Counted from the stretch's first letter, positions 33,377-42,894 are shown. The stretch: DNA of 64,000 nt from Alphaproteobacteria bacterium (GCA_016869715.1 VGDM01000005.1:62001-126000); one strand, 5' to 3'. Notes: generated by a model not told the origin, from the sequence alone. Numbers and translations are program-made.

Positions 33377-34717
33377 ATGTCCCATATCGTCCATCGCAAC
33401 CTGTTGAAGGACCCACCCATTGCTGTTTCTGGCCAGGGGATTTGGCTGCGCGATTCCACCGGGCATGATGTGATTGATGGCTCTGGCGGCGCTGCCGTTG
33501 CCTGCTTGGGGCATGGCCATCCGCATGTGGTGTCGGCCATGAAGGCGCAGATTGATCGCCTGTGCTACGCGCATACCGCGCTGTTCAGTGCCGGCAGTGC
33601 CGAGAAGCTGGCGGAAGTGCTGGTCGGGCATAAGCCAGGCGGCCTCACCCACGCCTATTTCGTTTCCTCAGGCAGTGAGGGAATGGAAGCCGCCCTCAAG
33701 ATCGCGCGGCAGTATTTTCTGGAAGCGGGCGAACCGCAACGCACGTACTTCATCGCGCGGCGGCAATCCTATCATGGCAATACGCTCGGCGCGCTGGCGG
33801 CGAGTGGCAATATCGCGCGGCGCACGCCTTATGCGCCAATCCTATCGGATGCTTTCAGCCATGTCTCACCTTGTTATGCCTATCGCGATCGGCGCGATGA
33901 TGAGAGCGATGCTGATTATGTTGCGCGGCTGGCGGCGGAGCTGGAGGCCGAATTCCAACGCCTTGGCCCGCGCAATGTGATTGCCTTTTGCGCGGAAACC
34001 GTGGTGGGGGCGACACTTGGCTGCGCCACCGCGCTGCCTGGCTATTTCCAGGCCATGCGTGCGGTGTGTGACCGCCATAGTGCGCTGTTGATCCTGGATG
34101 AGGTGATGTCCGGCATGGGCCGCACCGGCACTTTGCATGCCTGGGAACAGGAAGGCGTTTCGCCGGATATTCAGGTAATCGCGAAGGGCCTTGGCGGCGG
34201 CTATCAGCCGATTGGCGGCATTCTGGTGCATGGGCGCGTTGTGGAAACCCTGAAGCGCGGCACAGGCACCTTCAAGCATGGCCATACCTATCAGGCGCAT
34301 CCCGTGGCCTGCGCGGCGGCGCTTGCGGTGCAGGAAGTGATTGCGGAAGAAAACCTGCTGGCCAATGTCTGCACCGCCGGTGCGCTTTTGGAACGCGGCT
34401 TGATGGAGCGCCTGGGTAATCATCGCCATGTTGGTGATATCCGTGGCCGCGGTCTGTTCTGGGCGGTGGAATTCGTCCAAGACCGCGCGAGCAAAGCGAC
34501 CTTCGACCCTGCGCTTGGCGTCAATGAACGCATCAAGCACGCCGCCTTCGCGCATGGCCTGGCGTGCTATCCCATGGGCGGCACGATTGATGGCAAGCAT
34601 GGCGATCACGTGATCCTCTCACCACCCTATATCGTCACGGCGCGGGATGTGGAGATGATCGTGGACCGCTTCGGCGCTGCGGTGGATGAGGTTTTTGCAA
34701 ATCTATCTAAAGGCTGA
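33377..34717 (+). CDS. class III aminotransferase
   Basis: A 446-residue PLP-dependent omega-aminotransferase-type enzyme. Seen: DGSGGAAVACLGHGHPHVV near 35, SSGSEGMEAALKIARQYF near 98, RRQSYHGNTLGALAASGN near 130, ILDEVMSGMGRTG near 235, and VIAKGLGGGYQPIGGILVHG with the Schiff-base lysine, then THQ-equivalent HGHTYQAHPVACAAALAV. The substrate is not predictable. The GGAG site is close upstream. Its end overlaps the end of livF by 11 bases in convergent orientation. Confidence 0.92.
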   Translation: MSHIVHRNLLKDPPIAVSGQGIWLRDSTGHDVIDGSGGAAVACLGHGHPHVVSAMKAQIDRLCYAHTALFSAGSAEKLAEVLVGHKPGGLTHAYFVSSGSEGMEAALKIARQYFLEAGEPQRTYFIARRQSYHGNTLGALAASGNIARRTPYAPILSDAFSHVSPCYAYRDRRDDESDADYVARLAAELEAEFQRLGPRNVIAFCAETVVGATLGCATALPGYFQAMRAVCDRHSALLILDEVMSGMGRTGTLHAWEQEGVSPDIQVIAKGLGGGYQPIGGILVHGRVVETLKRGTGTFKHGHTYQAHPVACAAALAVQEVIAEENLLANVCTAGALLERGLMERLGNHRHVGDIRGRGLFWAVEFVQDRASKATFDPALGVNERIKHAAFAHGLACYPMGGTIDGKHGDHVILSPPYIVTARDVEMIVDRFGAAVDEVFANLSKG

Positions 34718-35417
34718 GATGTTGCGCGCGCAGCGCAGGATCGGCTTCCAGCGCTGCCATGCTGCCATCATAGCGAATCTCGCCCCGTTCAATCACATAA
34801 GCGCGATCCGCGACTGCCGCGGCGAAATCGAAATTCTGTTCTGACAGCAATACGGCAATGCCCTCCCGCTTCATGCGCAGCACGGCATCCGCCATCAATT
34901 CCAGAATGACGGGTGCTAGCCCTTCTGAGGGTTCATCCAGCAGCACCGCCGCCGGATTGCCCATTAGCGTGCGCGCAATCGCCAGCATTTGCTGTTCCCC
35001 GCCAGACATGGCGGCAGCGCGACGATGCCGCATGGACGCAAGGTTCGGGAAAACTTCAAACAGCCGCTCTGGCGTCCAGGCATCGCGCCCTTCTGCCGGG
35101 CGGCGGCCAACTTCCAGATTTTCGGCGACCGTCAGATCGGTGAAAATGCGCCGATCTTCCGGCACATAACCCAAACCAAGCCGCGCGATGCGAAACGGTG
35201 GCAGCCCAGCCATATCACGCCCGACAAAACGCACCCGCCCGGCGCGAGGTGTTATCAGACCCATGATCGCTTTCAGTGTCGTGGATTTGCCCGCGCCATT
35301 GCGGCCCATCAGCGCCGCGACCTCGCCACGCGCAAGGCTTAAAGACACACCAAACAGAATCTCCGCCGGGCCATAGCCAGCGCGCAAGCCTTCTGCTTCC
35401 AGCATCGCCTCAGCCAT
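34707..35417 (-). CDS. livF: ABC transporter ATP-binding protein, LivF type
   Basis: A 236-residue branched-chain amino acid-type ABC ATPase. Walker A is GRNGAGKS near 39, the Q-loop region and LGYVPEDRRIFTDLTVAENL follow, the signature is MSGGEQQMLAIARTL near 137 and Walker B is AVLLDEPSEGLAP. The length is typical of LivF. The ATG at 35417 overlaps the livG end by eight bases; another ATG lies at 35405. It is the last gene of the livK-HM-G-F operon. Confidence 0.93.
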   Translation of the reverse strand: MAEAMLEAEGLRAGYGPAEILFGVSLSLARGEVAALMGRNGAGKSTTLKAIMGLITPRAGRVRFVGRDMAGLPPFRIARLGLGYVPEDRRIFTDLTVAENLEVGRRPAEGRDAWTPERLFEVFPNLASMRHRRAAAMSGGEQQMLAIARTLMGNPAAVLLDEPSEGLAPVILELMADAVLRMKREGIAVLLSEQNFDFAAAVADRAYVIERGEIRYDGSMAALEADPALRAQHLSL

Positions 35418-36192
35418 GCGCTGCCGCCCTCGCGCGTAGTGCAGCACGCAGGCCGGAAGTGCCGAGATAGACGCGCTGCACTTCCGGATTGGCGCGCACC
35501 TCTTCTGGCGTGCCGGCGGCGATGATCTCGCCGCGCACCAGCACCAGGATGCGATCCGCATGGGCGAATACCGCATCCATGTCATGTTCGGTGAACAGCA
35601 CGCCGATGCCAGACCGCCGCGCAATGCTGGCCACCAGGCGCATCAGCGCAGCGCGTTCAGCCGGCGCCATGCCGGCCGTCGGTTCATCCATCAGCAGCAG
35701 GCGCGGCGCGCCGGCGAGTGCAATCGCCAATTCCACGCGCTTGACATCGCCATAAGCCAAGGCGCCCATGGGGCGTTCTGCCTGTTCTGCCATGCCCAAC
35801 TGATCAAGCAAGGCGAGCGCTTCCGCCCGATACAGCGCGCCAGCGCGAGACATCACATCACGCGTCCGCCGGGCATGGGCAATCAGCGCCATTTGCAGAT
35901 TCTCCAGCACGGACATGGAAAGAAAGGTCTGCGCCACCTGAAAGCTGCGCCCCACGCCCAGGCGGCAAATGGCGCGCGGCGGCAGGCCAGTGATGTCCTG
36001 CCCTTCCAGCATCACGCGCCCACTATCGGGGCGCAATTGCCCGCCCACCATATTGAAGCTGGTGGATTTGCCCGCGCCATTCGGGCCGATCATCGCGAGG
36101 ATTTCACCCTCTGCCAGCGCGAAACTCACATTGTGCGCCGCTACCACGCCGCCGAAATTCTTGTTGAGATTTTCCACCACCAGCAGCGTCAT
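35410..36192 (-). CDS. livG: ABC transporter ATP-binding protein, LivG type
   Basis: A 260-residue LivG-type ATPase. Walker A is GPNGAGKST near 36, GRSFQVAQTFLSMSVLENLQ follows, and Walker B is LLLMDEPTAGMAPAE. The signature motif region reads ALAYGDVKRVELAIAL rather than the usual LSYGxxR form, an acceptable variant in this family. It overlaps the fused permease by four bases upstream and livF downstream. Confidence 0.93.
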   Translation of the reverse strand: MTLLVVENLNKNFGGVVAAHNVSFALAEGEILAMIGPNGAGKSTSFNMVGGQLRPDSGRVMLEGQDITGLPPRAICRLGVGRSFQVAQTFLSMSVLENLQMALIAHARRTRDVMSRAGALYRAEALALLDQLGMAEQAERPMGALAYGDVKRVELAIALAGAPRLLLMDEPTAGMAPAERAALMRLVASIARRSGIGVLFTEHDMDAVFAHADRILVLVRGEIIAAGTPEEVRANPEVQRVYLGTSGLRAALRARAAAHG

Positions 36193-38063
36193 GGCGCCCT
36201 ACCCCAAAACCGCGCGCGCAGCATTGTATAGGCGCCACCAAGCCCGCGTGGAAAAATCAGCACCAGCGCAATAATGAAAGCCCCCAGCAGAAACCGCCAA
36301 TGATCAGTAAGCGGCATGAAGCCATCCTTGATGCTTTGGAAGGCCGCCGCCCCTAGCAGCGGCCCCATCACGGTTTGCATGCCGCCCAGCAAAATCATCG
36401 CGAGAAAATCCACCGACAAGGGAATCCCTTGTAGCGTCGGATCAATAGAGCCTTTGGAAAATGCATAGAGCCCACCTGCCAGCCCCGCCGCAGCACCCGC
36501 GATAGTAAAGGCAAGCCAGCGATGGGCGCGCACATCAATCCCAATCGCCTCAGCACGCGGCGCTGAATCCCGCGCAGCGCGCAGGCTTGCGCCAAACGGC
36601 GCATAAATCATATGGCGCAGTGCGAAAATCCCGAGCACTGCTGCGACCAGCACCAGGTAATGATAGGCGCTGCGCGATGCCGCCCAGGCTGAGGGCCAAA
36701 CACCGACAATGCCATTATCGCCGCCCGTGACCTCCACCCATTGAAAGCAGACCGCATAGGCAATCTGCGCAAAAGCCAGCGTCAGCATCGCCAGATAAAT
36801 GCCCTGCAAGCGCACAATGAAAAACCCAAAGAGTGCGGCAAAAAATCCAGCCGCTAGGGGTGCGGCGATCAGCGCCGGTTCCATCGGCATGCCGAGCTTT
36901 GTTACCAATAACCCGCTCGCATAAGCGCCAAGACCGAAATAGGCAGCATGGCCGAAGCTGACGATGCCACCATTGCCCACCAGGAAATTCAGCGAAAAGG
37001 CCGCGAGCGCGAAGATCAGCACCTCGTTCGCGACCTTGATGGCATAGGCATCACCAAAGATCGGCACAGCAGCCGCCACCAGTACCGCCAAAAGCAAAAG
37101 CGCTTTCTCGGCAGCAGCAAAGCCGCGCGGCTGCATAATGCCCTCAGGCAGCCCGCCATGCCCCATGGTGCTTTCCGGCCGGCCCAGCAAGCCCCAGGGC
37201 TTTACCACCAGCACCAGCGCCATCAGCAGGAACACCAGCACCAGTGTGATCTTCGGGAATATCAGCACACCAAAAGCCTGCAATTGCCCAATCAGCAGCG
37301 CCGCCAAAAACGCGCCGCCGATCGAACCCATCCCACCAATCACCGTGACGACAAAAGCCTCGGTAATGATGGAAAGATCCATCTGCGCGGAAGCGGAAAC
37401 GCGCGGGATCTGCAAGGCGCCACCAAGCCCCGCGAGGAAGGCACCCAGAAACAGCGTGCGGGTAAAGAGCAAAGCCTGATTGACGCCAAGCGCGCCGACC
37501 ATCTCTCGGTCCCGTGTTGCGGCGCGGAGCAAAATGCCGAAACGCGTTTTCTTCATCAGCAGCCACAGCAGGCCAAGCACCACCGGCCCGGCCACAATCA
37601 GGAAAAGCTCATAAGCCGGGAAGCGCTGATCCAGGATCATCACGCCATGGCGCAGCCCCGGCGCGCGCGGCCCGGCAATGTCCATCGGCCCCCAGATATG
37701 CAGCACCGAATCCTGCACCATCAGCACCACGCCGAAGGTCGCCAGCAATTGAAATAAGTCCGGCACCTTATAAATCCGCCGCAGCAGCAGGATTTCCATC
37801 GCCACACCGAGCACGCCCACCACAATGGCGGAAATCAGTACACCAGCAAAAAACAGCGTTGGTGATCGTTCAATCTGCAACAGCCAGGGTACGATCGTTA
37901 CCGCCATATAGGCGCCGAGCATATAGAACGATCCATGCGCGAAATTCACAATTCGCGTAACGCCGAACACCAGCGTCAAGCCCGATGCAATGATGAAAAG
38001 CGAGGATGCGCTGGCCAGGCCCGATAGGCACTGGACCAGCAGAAAGCCGAATTCCACGCTCAA
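36189..38063 (-). CDS. fused ABC permease LivH-LivM
   Basis: A 624-residue protein made of two permease domains normally encoded separately. Residues ~1-295 are LivH-like (GLTLVFGVTRIVNFAHGSFY, IIGGMGSIGGAFLAALLIG type motif as VIGGMGSIGG). Residues ~310-620 are LivM-like (SLNFLVGNGGIVSFGHAAYF, LGGMQTVMGPLLGAAAF). With about 16 hydrophobic segments, a single chain could replace the heterodimer. The gene sits between livK and livG with four-base overlaps. There is no sign of an internal start, so this is a true fusion rather than overlapping genes. Confidence 0.9.
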   Translation of the reverse strand: MSVEFGFLLVQCLSGLASASSLFIIASGLTLVFGVTRIVNFAHGSFYMLGAYMAVTIVPWLLQIERSPTLFFAGVLISAIVVGVLGVAMEILLLRRIYKVPDLFQLLATFGVVLMVQDSVLHIWGPMDIAGPRAPGLRHGVMILDQRFPAYELFLIVAGPVVLGLLWLLMKKTRFGILLRAATRDREMVGALGVNQALLFTRTLFLGAFLAGLGGALQIPRVSASAQMDLSIITEAFVVTVIGGMGSIGGAFLAALLIGQLQAFGVLIFPKITLVLVFLLMALVLVVKPWGLLGRPESTMGHGGLPEGIMQPRGFAAAEKALLLLAVLVAAAVPIFGDAYAIKVANEVLIFALAAFSLNFLVGNGGIVSFGHAAYFGLGAYASGLLVTKLGMPMEPALIAAPLAAGFFAALFGFFIVRLQGIYLAMLTLAFAQIAYAVCFQWVEVTGGDNGIVGVWPSAWAASRSAYHYLVLVAAVLGIFALRHMIYAPFGASLRAARDSAPRAEAIGIDVRAHRWLAFTIAGAAAGLAGGLYAFSKGSIDPTLQGIPLSVDFLAMILLGGMQTVMGPLLGAAAFQSIKDGFMPLTDHWRFLLGAFIIALVLIFPRGLGGAYTMLRARFWGRAP

Positions 38064-39280
38064 GCCCGGCGCGCGGCCCGTACTTCTTCTTCGGGGAACA
38101 TGTAGTCAGCACCATCAGCATAGCGCGCATTGCGCATGAAGCCTTGCCCATTGCGCTGCGTGGTTTCACCGACCCAGGTGCCCATCGTGCCCTGCTGATC
38201 AATGCCGCGCATGGTGACATTACCGACAACGGTTTCGGTCCGCAGATCGCGCAACGTATCCAGGAAAACCTCGTTATCCAGGCTATTGGCACGGGTCAGC
38301 ATATTGGCCAACACCTGCACCGTGACGTAACCCAGCAGGCTGCCCTTGCGCGGCGTATCATTGAAACGCGCGCGATAGGCCTCAACAAAAGCGCGATGCG
38401 TGGCACCTTCCACCTTATCCCAGGGATAGCCCGTCACCACCCAGCCTTCCGGCGTTTCATCGCCCAGCGGGATCATATATTCCGGCTCACCCGTCAGCAG
38501 GGAAAGCACGAAGCGGCGTTCAAAAAGACCGCGCGTATTGCCTTCCCGCACAAAGGCGGTCAGGTCCGGGCCAAATAGCACATTGAAAATCGCATCGGGG
38601 CGCGCCTGCGCCAAAGCGCCGACTGTCGCCCCCGCATCCACGCGGCCAAGCGCTGGGTATTGTTCGGCGATGACCTCAGCGCCCGGAATGGCGCTGCCGA
38701 TCAACCGCTTGAAATTCGCTGCTGCCGATTGCCCATATTCGTAATTCGGCGCGACGATCGCCCAGCGCCTTTGCGTCCTGCCGCGCGCGGCTTCCACCAG
38801 CATGCGCGTTTGCATGAAGGTGGAAGGGCGCAGCCGCCAGGTGTAGCGATTACCCTGCGTCATGGTGATCGCATCGCTCAGCGGTTCGGTCGCAAAGAAA
38901 AGTCTTTTGCGTTGATTGGCGAAATCCGCCACCGCCAGCCCGACATTGGACAGAAACGTGCCGACGATGAAGGCAACATTCTCGCGCGTCAGCAATTCCT
39001 CGGCCACGCGCACCGCGTCACCAGGTGTCGCGCCATCATCGCGGAAGATGAATTCCAGCCGCCGCCCGCCCATCACACCACCGGCGGCATTGATCTGCTC
39101 GGCGGCCATTTGCATGGCGTTGCGATAGGGGATGCAGAAGGCCGCCATGCGGCTATAGGAATTGAGCTCGCCGATGCGGACCGGCGCGCCCTGCGCCGCC
39201 GTGCCGCGCCCTGTCGCCACTGCTGCCAGCCCGGCACTGGCGACAAGAAGCGTTCGGCGCCCAAGAATGATGCTACCCAT
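38060..39280 (-). CDS. ABC transporter substrate-binding protein, LivK type
   Basis: A 406-residue periplasmic binding protein of the Leu/Ile/Val-binding (type 1) family. The export signal is MGSIILGRRTLLVASAGLAA, with twin arginines. Mature motifs include GELNSYSRMAAFCIPYRNAM, AAEQINAAGGVMGGRRLEFI, and VAFIVGTFLSNVGLAVADFA. It is longer than classical LivK (about 370) and closer to receptors for amides, short amino acids or urea-type ligands; the ligand is not assignable. It is the first gene of the operon and overlaps the permease by four bases. Confidence 0.9.
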   Translation of the reverse strand: MGSIILGRRTLLVASAGLAAVATGRGTAAQGAPVRIGELNSYSRMAAFCIPYRNAMQMAAEQINAAGGVMGGRRLEFIFRDDGATPGDAVRVAEELLTRENVAFIVGTFLSNVGLAVADFANQRKRLFFATEPLSDAITMTQGNRYTWRLRPSTFMQTRMLVEAARGRTQRRWAIVAPNYEYGQSAAANFKRLIGSAIPGAEVIAEQYPALGRVDAGATVGALAQARPDAIFNVLFGPDLTAFVREGNTRGLFERRFVLSLLTGEPEYMIPLGDETPEGWVVTGYPWDKVEGATHRAFVEAYRARFNDTPRKGSLLGYVTVQVLANMLTRANSLDNEVFLDTLRDLRTETVVGNVTMRGIDQQGTMGTWVGETTQRNGQGFMRNARYADGADYMFPEEEVRAARRA

Positions 39281-39378
39281 GACCAGCCTCTACTGTCCTT
39301 TGACGCCTAGACAATGGCGATGGCAGGGGCGCTGGTCCAGGGTCTGGCGCCGAGTTGTTTGTGACAAGCGAGATTTAG

Positions 39379-39406
39379 TCTAGCCGGGCGGGGCAGCCTC
39401 GGCTAG
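39379..39406 (+). other. hairpin upstream of secG
   Basis: CTAGCCG (39380-39386) and CGGCTAG (39400-39406) form an exact 7-bp stem with a 13-base loop, ending about 12 bp before the secG ATG. It would lie over the ribosome binding region. It could hinder initiation or reflect an operator; the role is not established. Confidence 0.35.
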
Positions 39407-39418
39407 AAGCCCAGCACC

Positions 39419-39742
39419 ATGATTACCGTCCTGCTTGTCCTGCATCTTTTCGTCACCCTGGCGCTGATCGGCGTCGTTCTGCTCCAAAGGAGTGAAGGCG
39501 GCGGGCTTGGCGTGGGCTCTTCCCAGGGCATGGGGTCCTTCATGGGCGGGCGCGGCACGGCCAATCTGCTGACGCGCTCCACCGCCATTCTGGGCGCGGC
39601 CTTCTTTGCCTTGGCGCTAACCCTGGCACTGTTGACCAAGGGCGCGTCGCAGCAAAACCGCTCCATCCTTGATGGCCCAGCGCCGATCACGGCCCCCGCC
39701 GCTCCGGCGCTGCCCGCCCTGCCGAGCGTGCCGACGAACTGA
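39419..39742 (+). CDS. secG: preprotein translocase subunit SecG
   Basis: A 107-residue SecG of the SecYEG translocon. Two membrane helices (MITVLLVLHLFVTLALIGVV and AFFALALTLALLT) flank the conserved LLQRSEGGGLGVGSSQGMGS and FMGGRGTANLLTRSTAILGA loop. A Pro/Ala-rich tail follows. The gene is alone on the plus strand and ends two bases before the convergent pterin dehydratase gene. Confidence 0.96.
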   Translation: MITVLLVLHLFVTLALIGVVLLQRSEGGGLGVGSSQGMGSFMGGRGTANLLTRSTAILGAAFFALALTLALLTKGASQQNRSILDGPAPITAPAAPALPALPSVPTN

Positions 39743-39743
39743 G

Positions 39744-40037
39744 CTACCCTGGCAAAAGCCCGTCTATCGCCTGGGCCAGCCTGATATCGCGCGCGGAAAG
39801 CCCGCTTGCGTCATGAGTGGAAAGCGTAATTTCCAACCGGTTCCAGACATTGAACCATTCCGGGTGGTGGTCCTGCGCTTCGGCCAATAACGCCACGCGC
39901 GCCATAAACCCCCAGGCTTCGGAAAAATCCTTGAAGCGGAAGGCGCGGGTGATGGCATCGCGGCCTTCCACCAGCTTCCATTCTGGCAGCCCGGCTGCCA
40001 ACCCGGCCCGTTGCTCAGCGCTCAGTTTTTCAACCAT
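39744..40037 (-). CDS. 4a-hydroxytetrahydrobiopterin dehydratase (PCD/DCoH)
   Basis: A 97-residue pterin-4a-carbinolamine dehydratase. Family signatures: [20 protein letters not shown] and the catalytic [20 protein letters not shown] with the paired histidines. It recycles oxidised pterin cofactor of aromatic amino acid hydroxylases. It lies 11 bp downstream of fabG, where acpP would normally be, so it may be read from the fabD-fabG transcript. Confidence 0.95.
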   Translation of the reverse strand: MVEKLSAEQRAGLAAGLPEWKLVEGRDAITRAFRFKDFSEAWGFMARVALLAEAQDHHPEWFNVWNRLEITLSTHDASGLSARDIRLAQAIDGLLPG

Positions 40038-40048
40038 GGCCTTCCCCC

Positions 40049-40786
40049 TCAGATCATCGCCATGCCGCCATTTACATGCAGGGTCTGGCCGGTGACCCAG
40101 CCGGCCTCACTGCTCGCCAAATATACCACGGCGGCGGCGATATCCTCGGGCGAGCCGATGCGCTGGGTCGGGATGCGCGTGAGCAGCGCGGTTTTCTGCG
40201 CGTCATTCAGCGCATCCGTCATGGCAGTCTTCACAAAGCCGGGGGCCACCACATTCACCGTGACACCGCGCGTTGCCACTTCCTGCGCCAAGGATTTGGA
40301 CATGCCAACCAAGCCCGCCTTGGCGGCAGCGTAATTCGCCTGGCCGGCATTGCCGGTGACACCCACAATGGACGCGATGGAAATGATCCGCCCCTGGCGC
40401 TTTTTCATCATGCCGCGCAGGGCAGCGCGCGCCAGGCGAAATGGCGCGGTCAGATCCACTTCCAGCACCGCATTCCAATCCGCATCACCCATGCGGAGCG
40501 CCAGCATATCGCGTGCGAAGCCGGCATTATTGACCAGAATATCCAAGGACCCGGCCTCGGCTTCGATCTTTTCCACAAGCTTCGCCGGCGCTTCCGGGTC
40601 CGTCAGATCAGCCGGCACCACAATCACGCGCGCGCCAAGCGCGGCAGCCAGCGCCTCCAATTCCGCAGCGCGGCGGCCCGTGATGGCAACGGTAGCACCC
40701 TGGGCATGTAGCGCGCGGGCAACACCTGCGCCAATGCCGCCCGTGGCGCCAGTGACAAGCGCGGTCTTGCCGGTCAGATCAAACAT
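40049..40786 (-). CDS. fabG: 3-oxoacyl-ACP reductase
   Basis: A 245-residue short-chain reductase, the NADPH-dependent ketoreduction step of fatty acid synthesis. The TGATGGIG cofactor motif is at 12-19, NNAG near 86, and catalytic S139, Y152 and K156 are in [20 protein letters not shown]. The C-terminal [20 protein letters not shown] is typical. It follows fabD by 11 bp. No acpP follows; the next gene is the pterin dehydratase. Confidence 0.96.
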   Translation of the reverse strand: MFDLTGKTALVTGATGGIGAGVARALHAQGATVAITGRRAAELEALAAALGARVIVVPADLTDPEAPAKLVEKIEAEAGSLDILVNNAGFARDMLALRMGDADWNAVLEVDLTAPFRLARAALRGMMKKRQGRIISIASIVGVTGNAGQANYAAAKAGLVGMSKSLAQEVATRGVTVNVVAPGFVKTAMTDALNDAQKTALLTRIPTQRIGSPEDIAAAVVYLASSEAGWVTGQTLHVNGGMAMI

Positions 40787-40797
40787 CAGACATCCCC

Positions 40798-41757
40798 TCA
40801 GAGCGTTTTCAGGAAGGCCTCAAGTTCGGCCGGATTGCTGATGGCAAGCACGGTCGCTTCCGGCGCATTGCGCTTCATCAGGCCGGTCAGCACCTTGCCC
40901 GCGCCTACTTCAACAAACTTGTCGCAGCCCATGGCGGCCATGGCGGCGACGCATCCGCGCCAGCGCACCGTGCCGGTAACTTGGCGGACCAACAAATCAC
41001 GAATTTCAACCGGATCCGTTGCCTTCGCGGCGGTGACATTTGCCACCACCGGTACGGCGGGCGCCTGCATGATGGCATGGGCCAGCGCCTCCGCCATGGC
41101 ATCCGCGGCCGGCGCCATCAGGGCACAATGGAAGGGCGCCGAGACCGGCAGCAGCATGGCCCGCTTCACGCCCTTTTCCTTGGCGATTTCAATGGCGCGC
41201 TCGACCGCGGCCTTGGCGCCGGAAATCACCACCTGGCCACCGCCATTGTCATTAGCAGCTTCCACCACCTCGGCCGTGCCCGTCTCAGGGTTGGTGGCGG
41301 CGGCAGCGCAAATCTCCTGCGCGAGGTCAATCTCGGCGCCCAAAAGCGCTGCCATGGCGCCGGAGCCGGGTGGCGTCGCCTTTTGCATGGCCTCACCGCG
41401 CAAGCGCAAAAGCTTGGCGGCGGTTGCAACATCAAAGGTGCCGGCAGCCGTTAGCGCGCTATATTCGCCAAGCGAATGGCCGGCGACCAGCGCCACACGT
41501 GCGGCCAGCCCAAAGCCGCCTTCGGACTCCAGGGCGCGCGCCACGGCCAAAGAATGCGCCATCAGCGCCGGCTGGGCATTGGCGGTCAGGGTCAATTCCT
41601 CCTGCGGGCCTTCCCACATCAGCTTGCTCAGCTTCTGGTTCAGCGCGTCATCCACTTCCTGAAAGACGTGGCGGGCAGAAGGGAAAGCATCGGCCAGGTC
41701 GCGGCCCATGCCGACAGCCTGGCTCCCCTGGCCGGGAAAGACGAAGGCAAAGGCCAT
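40798..41757 (-). CDS. fabD: malonyl-CoA:ACP transacylase
   Basis: A 319-residue FabD that loads malonyl groups on acyl carrier protein. Seen: FVFPGQGSQAVGMGRDLAD at the N-terminus, the nucleophile in GHSLGEYSA (S95), R120 in the LRLRGEAMQ segment, and H210 in SAPFHCALM. The length is usual. It leads fabG on the minus strand. Confidence 0.96.
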   Translation of the reverse strand: MAFAFVFPGQGSQAVGMGRDLADAFPSARHVFQEVDDALNQKLSKLMWEGPQEELTLTANAQPALMAHSLAVARALESEGGFGLAARVALVAGHSLGEYSALTAAGTFDVATAAKLLRLRGEAMQKATPPGSGAMAALLGAEIDLAQEICAAAATNPETGTAEVVEAANDNGGGQVVISGAKAAVERAIEIAKEKGVKRAMLLPVSAPFHCALMAPAADAMAEALAHAIMQAPAVPVVANVTAAKATDPVEIRDLLVRQVTGTVRWRGCVAAMAAMGCDKFVEVGAGKVLTGLMKRNAPEATVLAISNPAELEAFLKTL

Positions 41758-41828
41758 GATGATCGGTCCGTTACTGTTAAAAGTTCAGGCAACGCGAATG
41801 GCCACGCGGCCCCGGCTTGTCAACCGCG

Positions 41829-42803
41829 TCAATTCATCTGGATATTGGCTTCGCGCACCACCTGCTTCCAGCGGGCGAGCTCCGCCGAAATCGTCGCCCC
41901 CAATTCCTGCGGGGAGGACGCGTCAATGGTGAAGCCGGCTGCCGTCAGGCGTTGCGTGGTCTCGGGCGCGCGCAGCGCGGCCACAATCACCTCATGCAGC
42001 CTGGCGATGGTGGGGGCTGGCGTGCCGGCCGGGGCCAGGAAGGCGGACCAGGAAGCGGAAAGCACATCCAACAGCCCGGCTTCCGGCATTGTTGGCACAT
42101 CCGGCAGGCCGGAAAAGCGCTTGGTACCCGTAATCGCAATGGCGCGGAGCGCGCCCGAGATCACATGCGGGCGCACCGTCGCGGCATTCAGGATGCTCGC
42201 CTGAACCTGCCCCTGGATCATGGCGGTCACAGCGGGGGCGCCGCCGGGGAAGGGCACATGCGTCGCCACGGTCCCCGTGCATTTCAAGAAAAGCTCCATG
42301 CCCAATTGCTCGGTGGAGCCGACCCCGCCCGAGGAATAAGCCGCCCGGCCCCCTTCGCGCTTCAGCCAGGCCACAACCTCGGCCACATTGGTCGCGGGTA
42401 CGTCCTTATTCACGACCAGCATATTGGGCACCGACATGGCCAGGCTGACGGGCGCGAAATCCTTTTCAGGATCATAGCCGGGGCGGGTCATGACGGCAGG
42501 GTTGATGGTCATGGTGCCGCTGGCGGCCACAATCAGCGTATGGCCATCGGCGGCTTGGGCGGCGACATGGCGGGCAGCGATGGCCCCGGTGGCGCCGGGG
42601 CGGTTTTCCACCACCACATTCTGCCCAAGAGCTGCCTGCATGGCGGGTGCGACCAGCCGCGCCACCAAATCATTCGGCCCGCCAGGGGCAAAGGGCACCA
42701 CCAGCACCACTGGGCGGCTTGGCGCCCAGGCGCCTTGGGCGCGGGCTTGGGCGGCCATCAACGCCAAGGGCAGGCCCATCAATAAGCGGCGATTGAACAT
42801 CAT
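41829..42803 (-). CDS. tripartite tricarboxylate transporter substrate-binding protein (TctC/Bug) 3
   Basis: A 324-residue TctC/Bug receptor. The signal peptide is MMFNRRLLMGLPLALMAAQA. The mature part starts WAPSRPVVLVVPFAPGGPND and contains VVVENRPGATGAIAARHVAA, PNMLVVNKDVPATN and HVPFPGGAPAVTAMI. It is clearly more distant from the 13-15 kb pair than they are from each other, so it is not part of that duplication. GGGAGA precedes the start. There are no TctA/B genes nearby. The ligand is unknown. Confidence 0.92.
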   Translation of the reverse strand: MMFNRRLLMGLPLALMAAQARAQGAWAPSRPVVLVVPFAPGGPNDLVARLVAPAMQAALGQNVVVENRPGATGAIAARHVAAQAADGHTLIVAASGTMTINPAVMTRPGYDPEKDFAPVSLAMSVPNMLVVNKDVPATNVAEVVAWLKREGGRAAYSSGGVGSTEQLGMELFLKCTGTVATHVPFPGGAPAVTAMIQGQVQASILNAATVRPHVISGALRAIAITGTKRFSGLPDVPTMPEAGLLDVLSASWSAFLAPAGTPAPTIARLHEVIVAALRAPETTQRLTAAGFTIDASSPQELGATISAELARWKQVVREANIQMN

Positions 42804-42865
42804 GCATCTCCCCGTGTTTTATTGCCGTGATTAAGCATAAAGCCGCGCGCAGTTACAGCCAGGGC

Positions 42866-42894
42866 TTGATCCCCCCCTCCCTTTGTGCTTTAGG
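42866..42894 (+). promoter_or_regulatory. putative promoter of the rpsF operon
   Basis: TTGATC (42866-42871), 17 bases, then TTTAGG (42889-42894), about 100 bp before rpsF. The -35 and the following CCCCCC run match the purH upstream region; the -10 is poor. About 95 bp of leader remains, where a ribosomal protein autoregulatory structure might be, but I could not demonstrate one. Confidence 0.35.
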
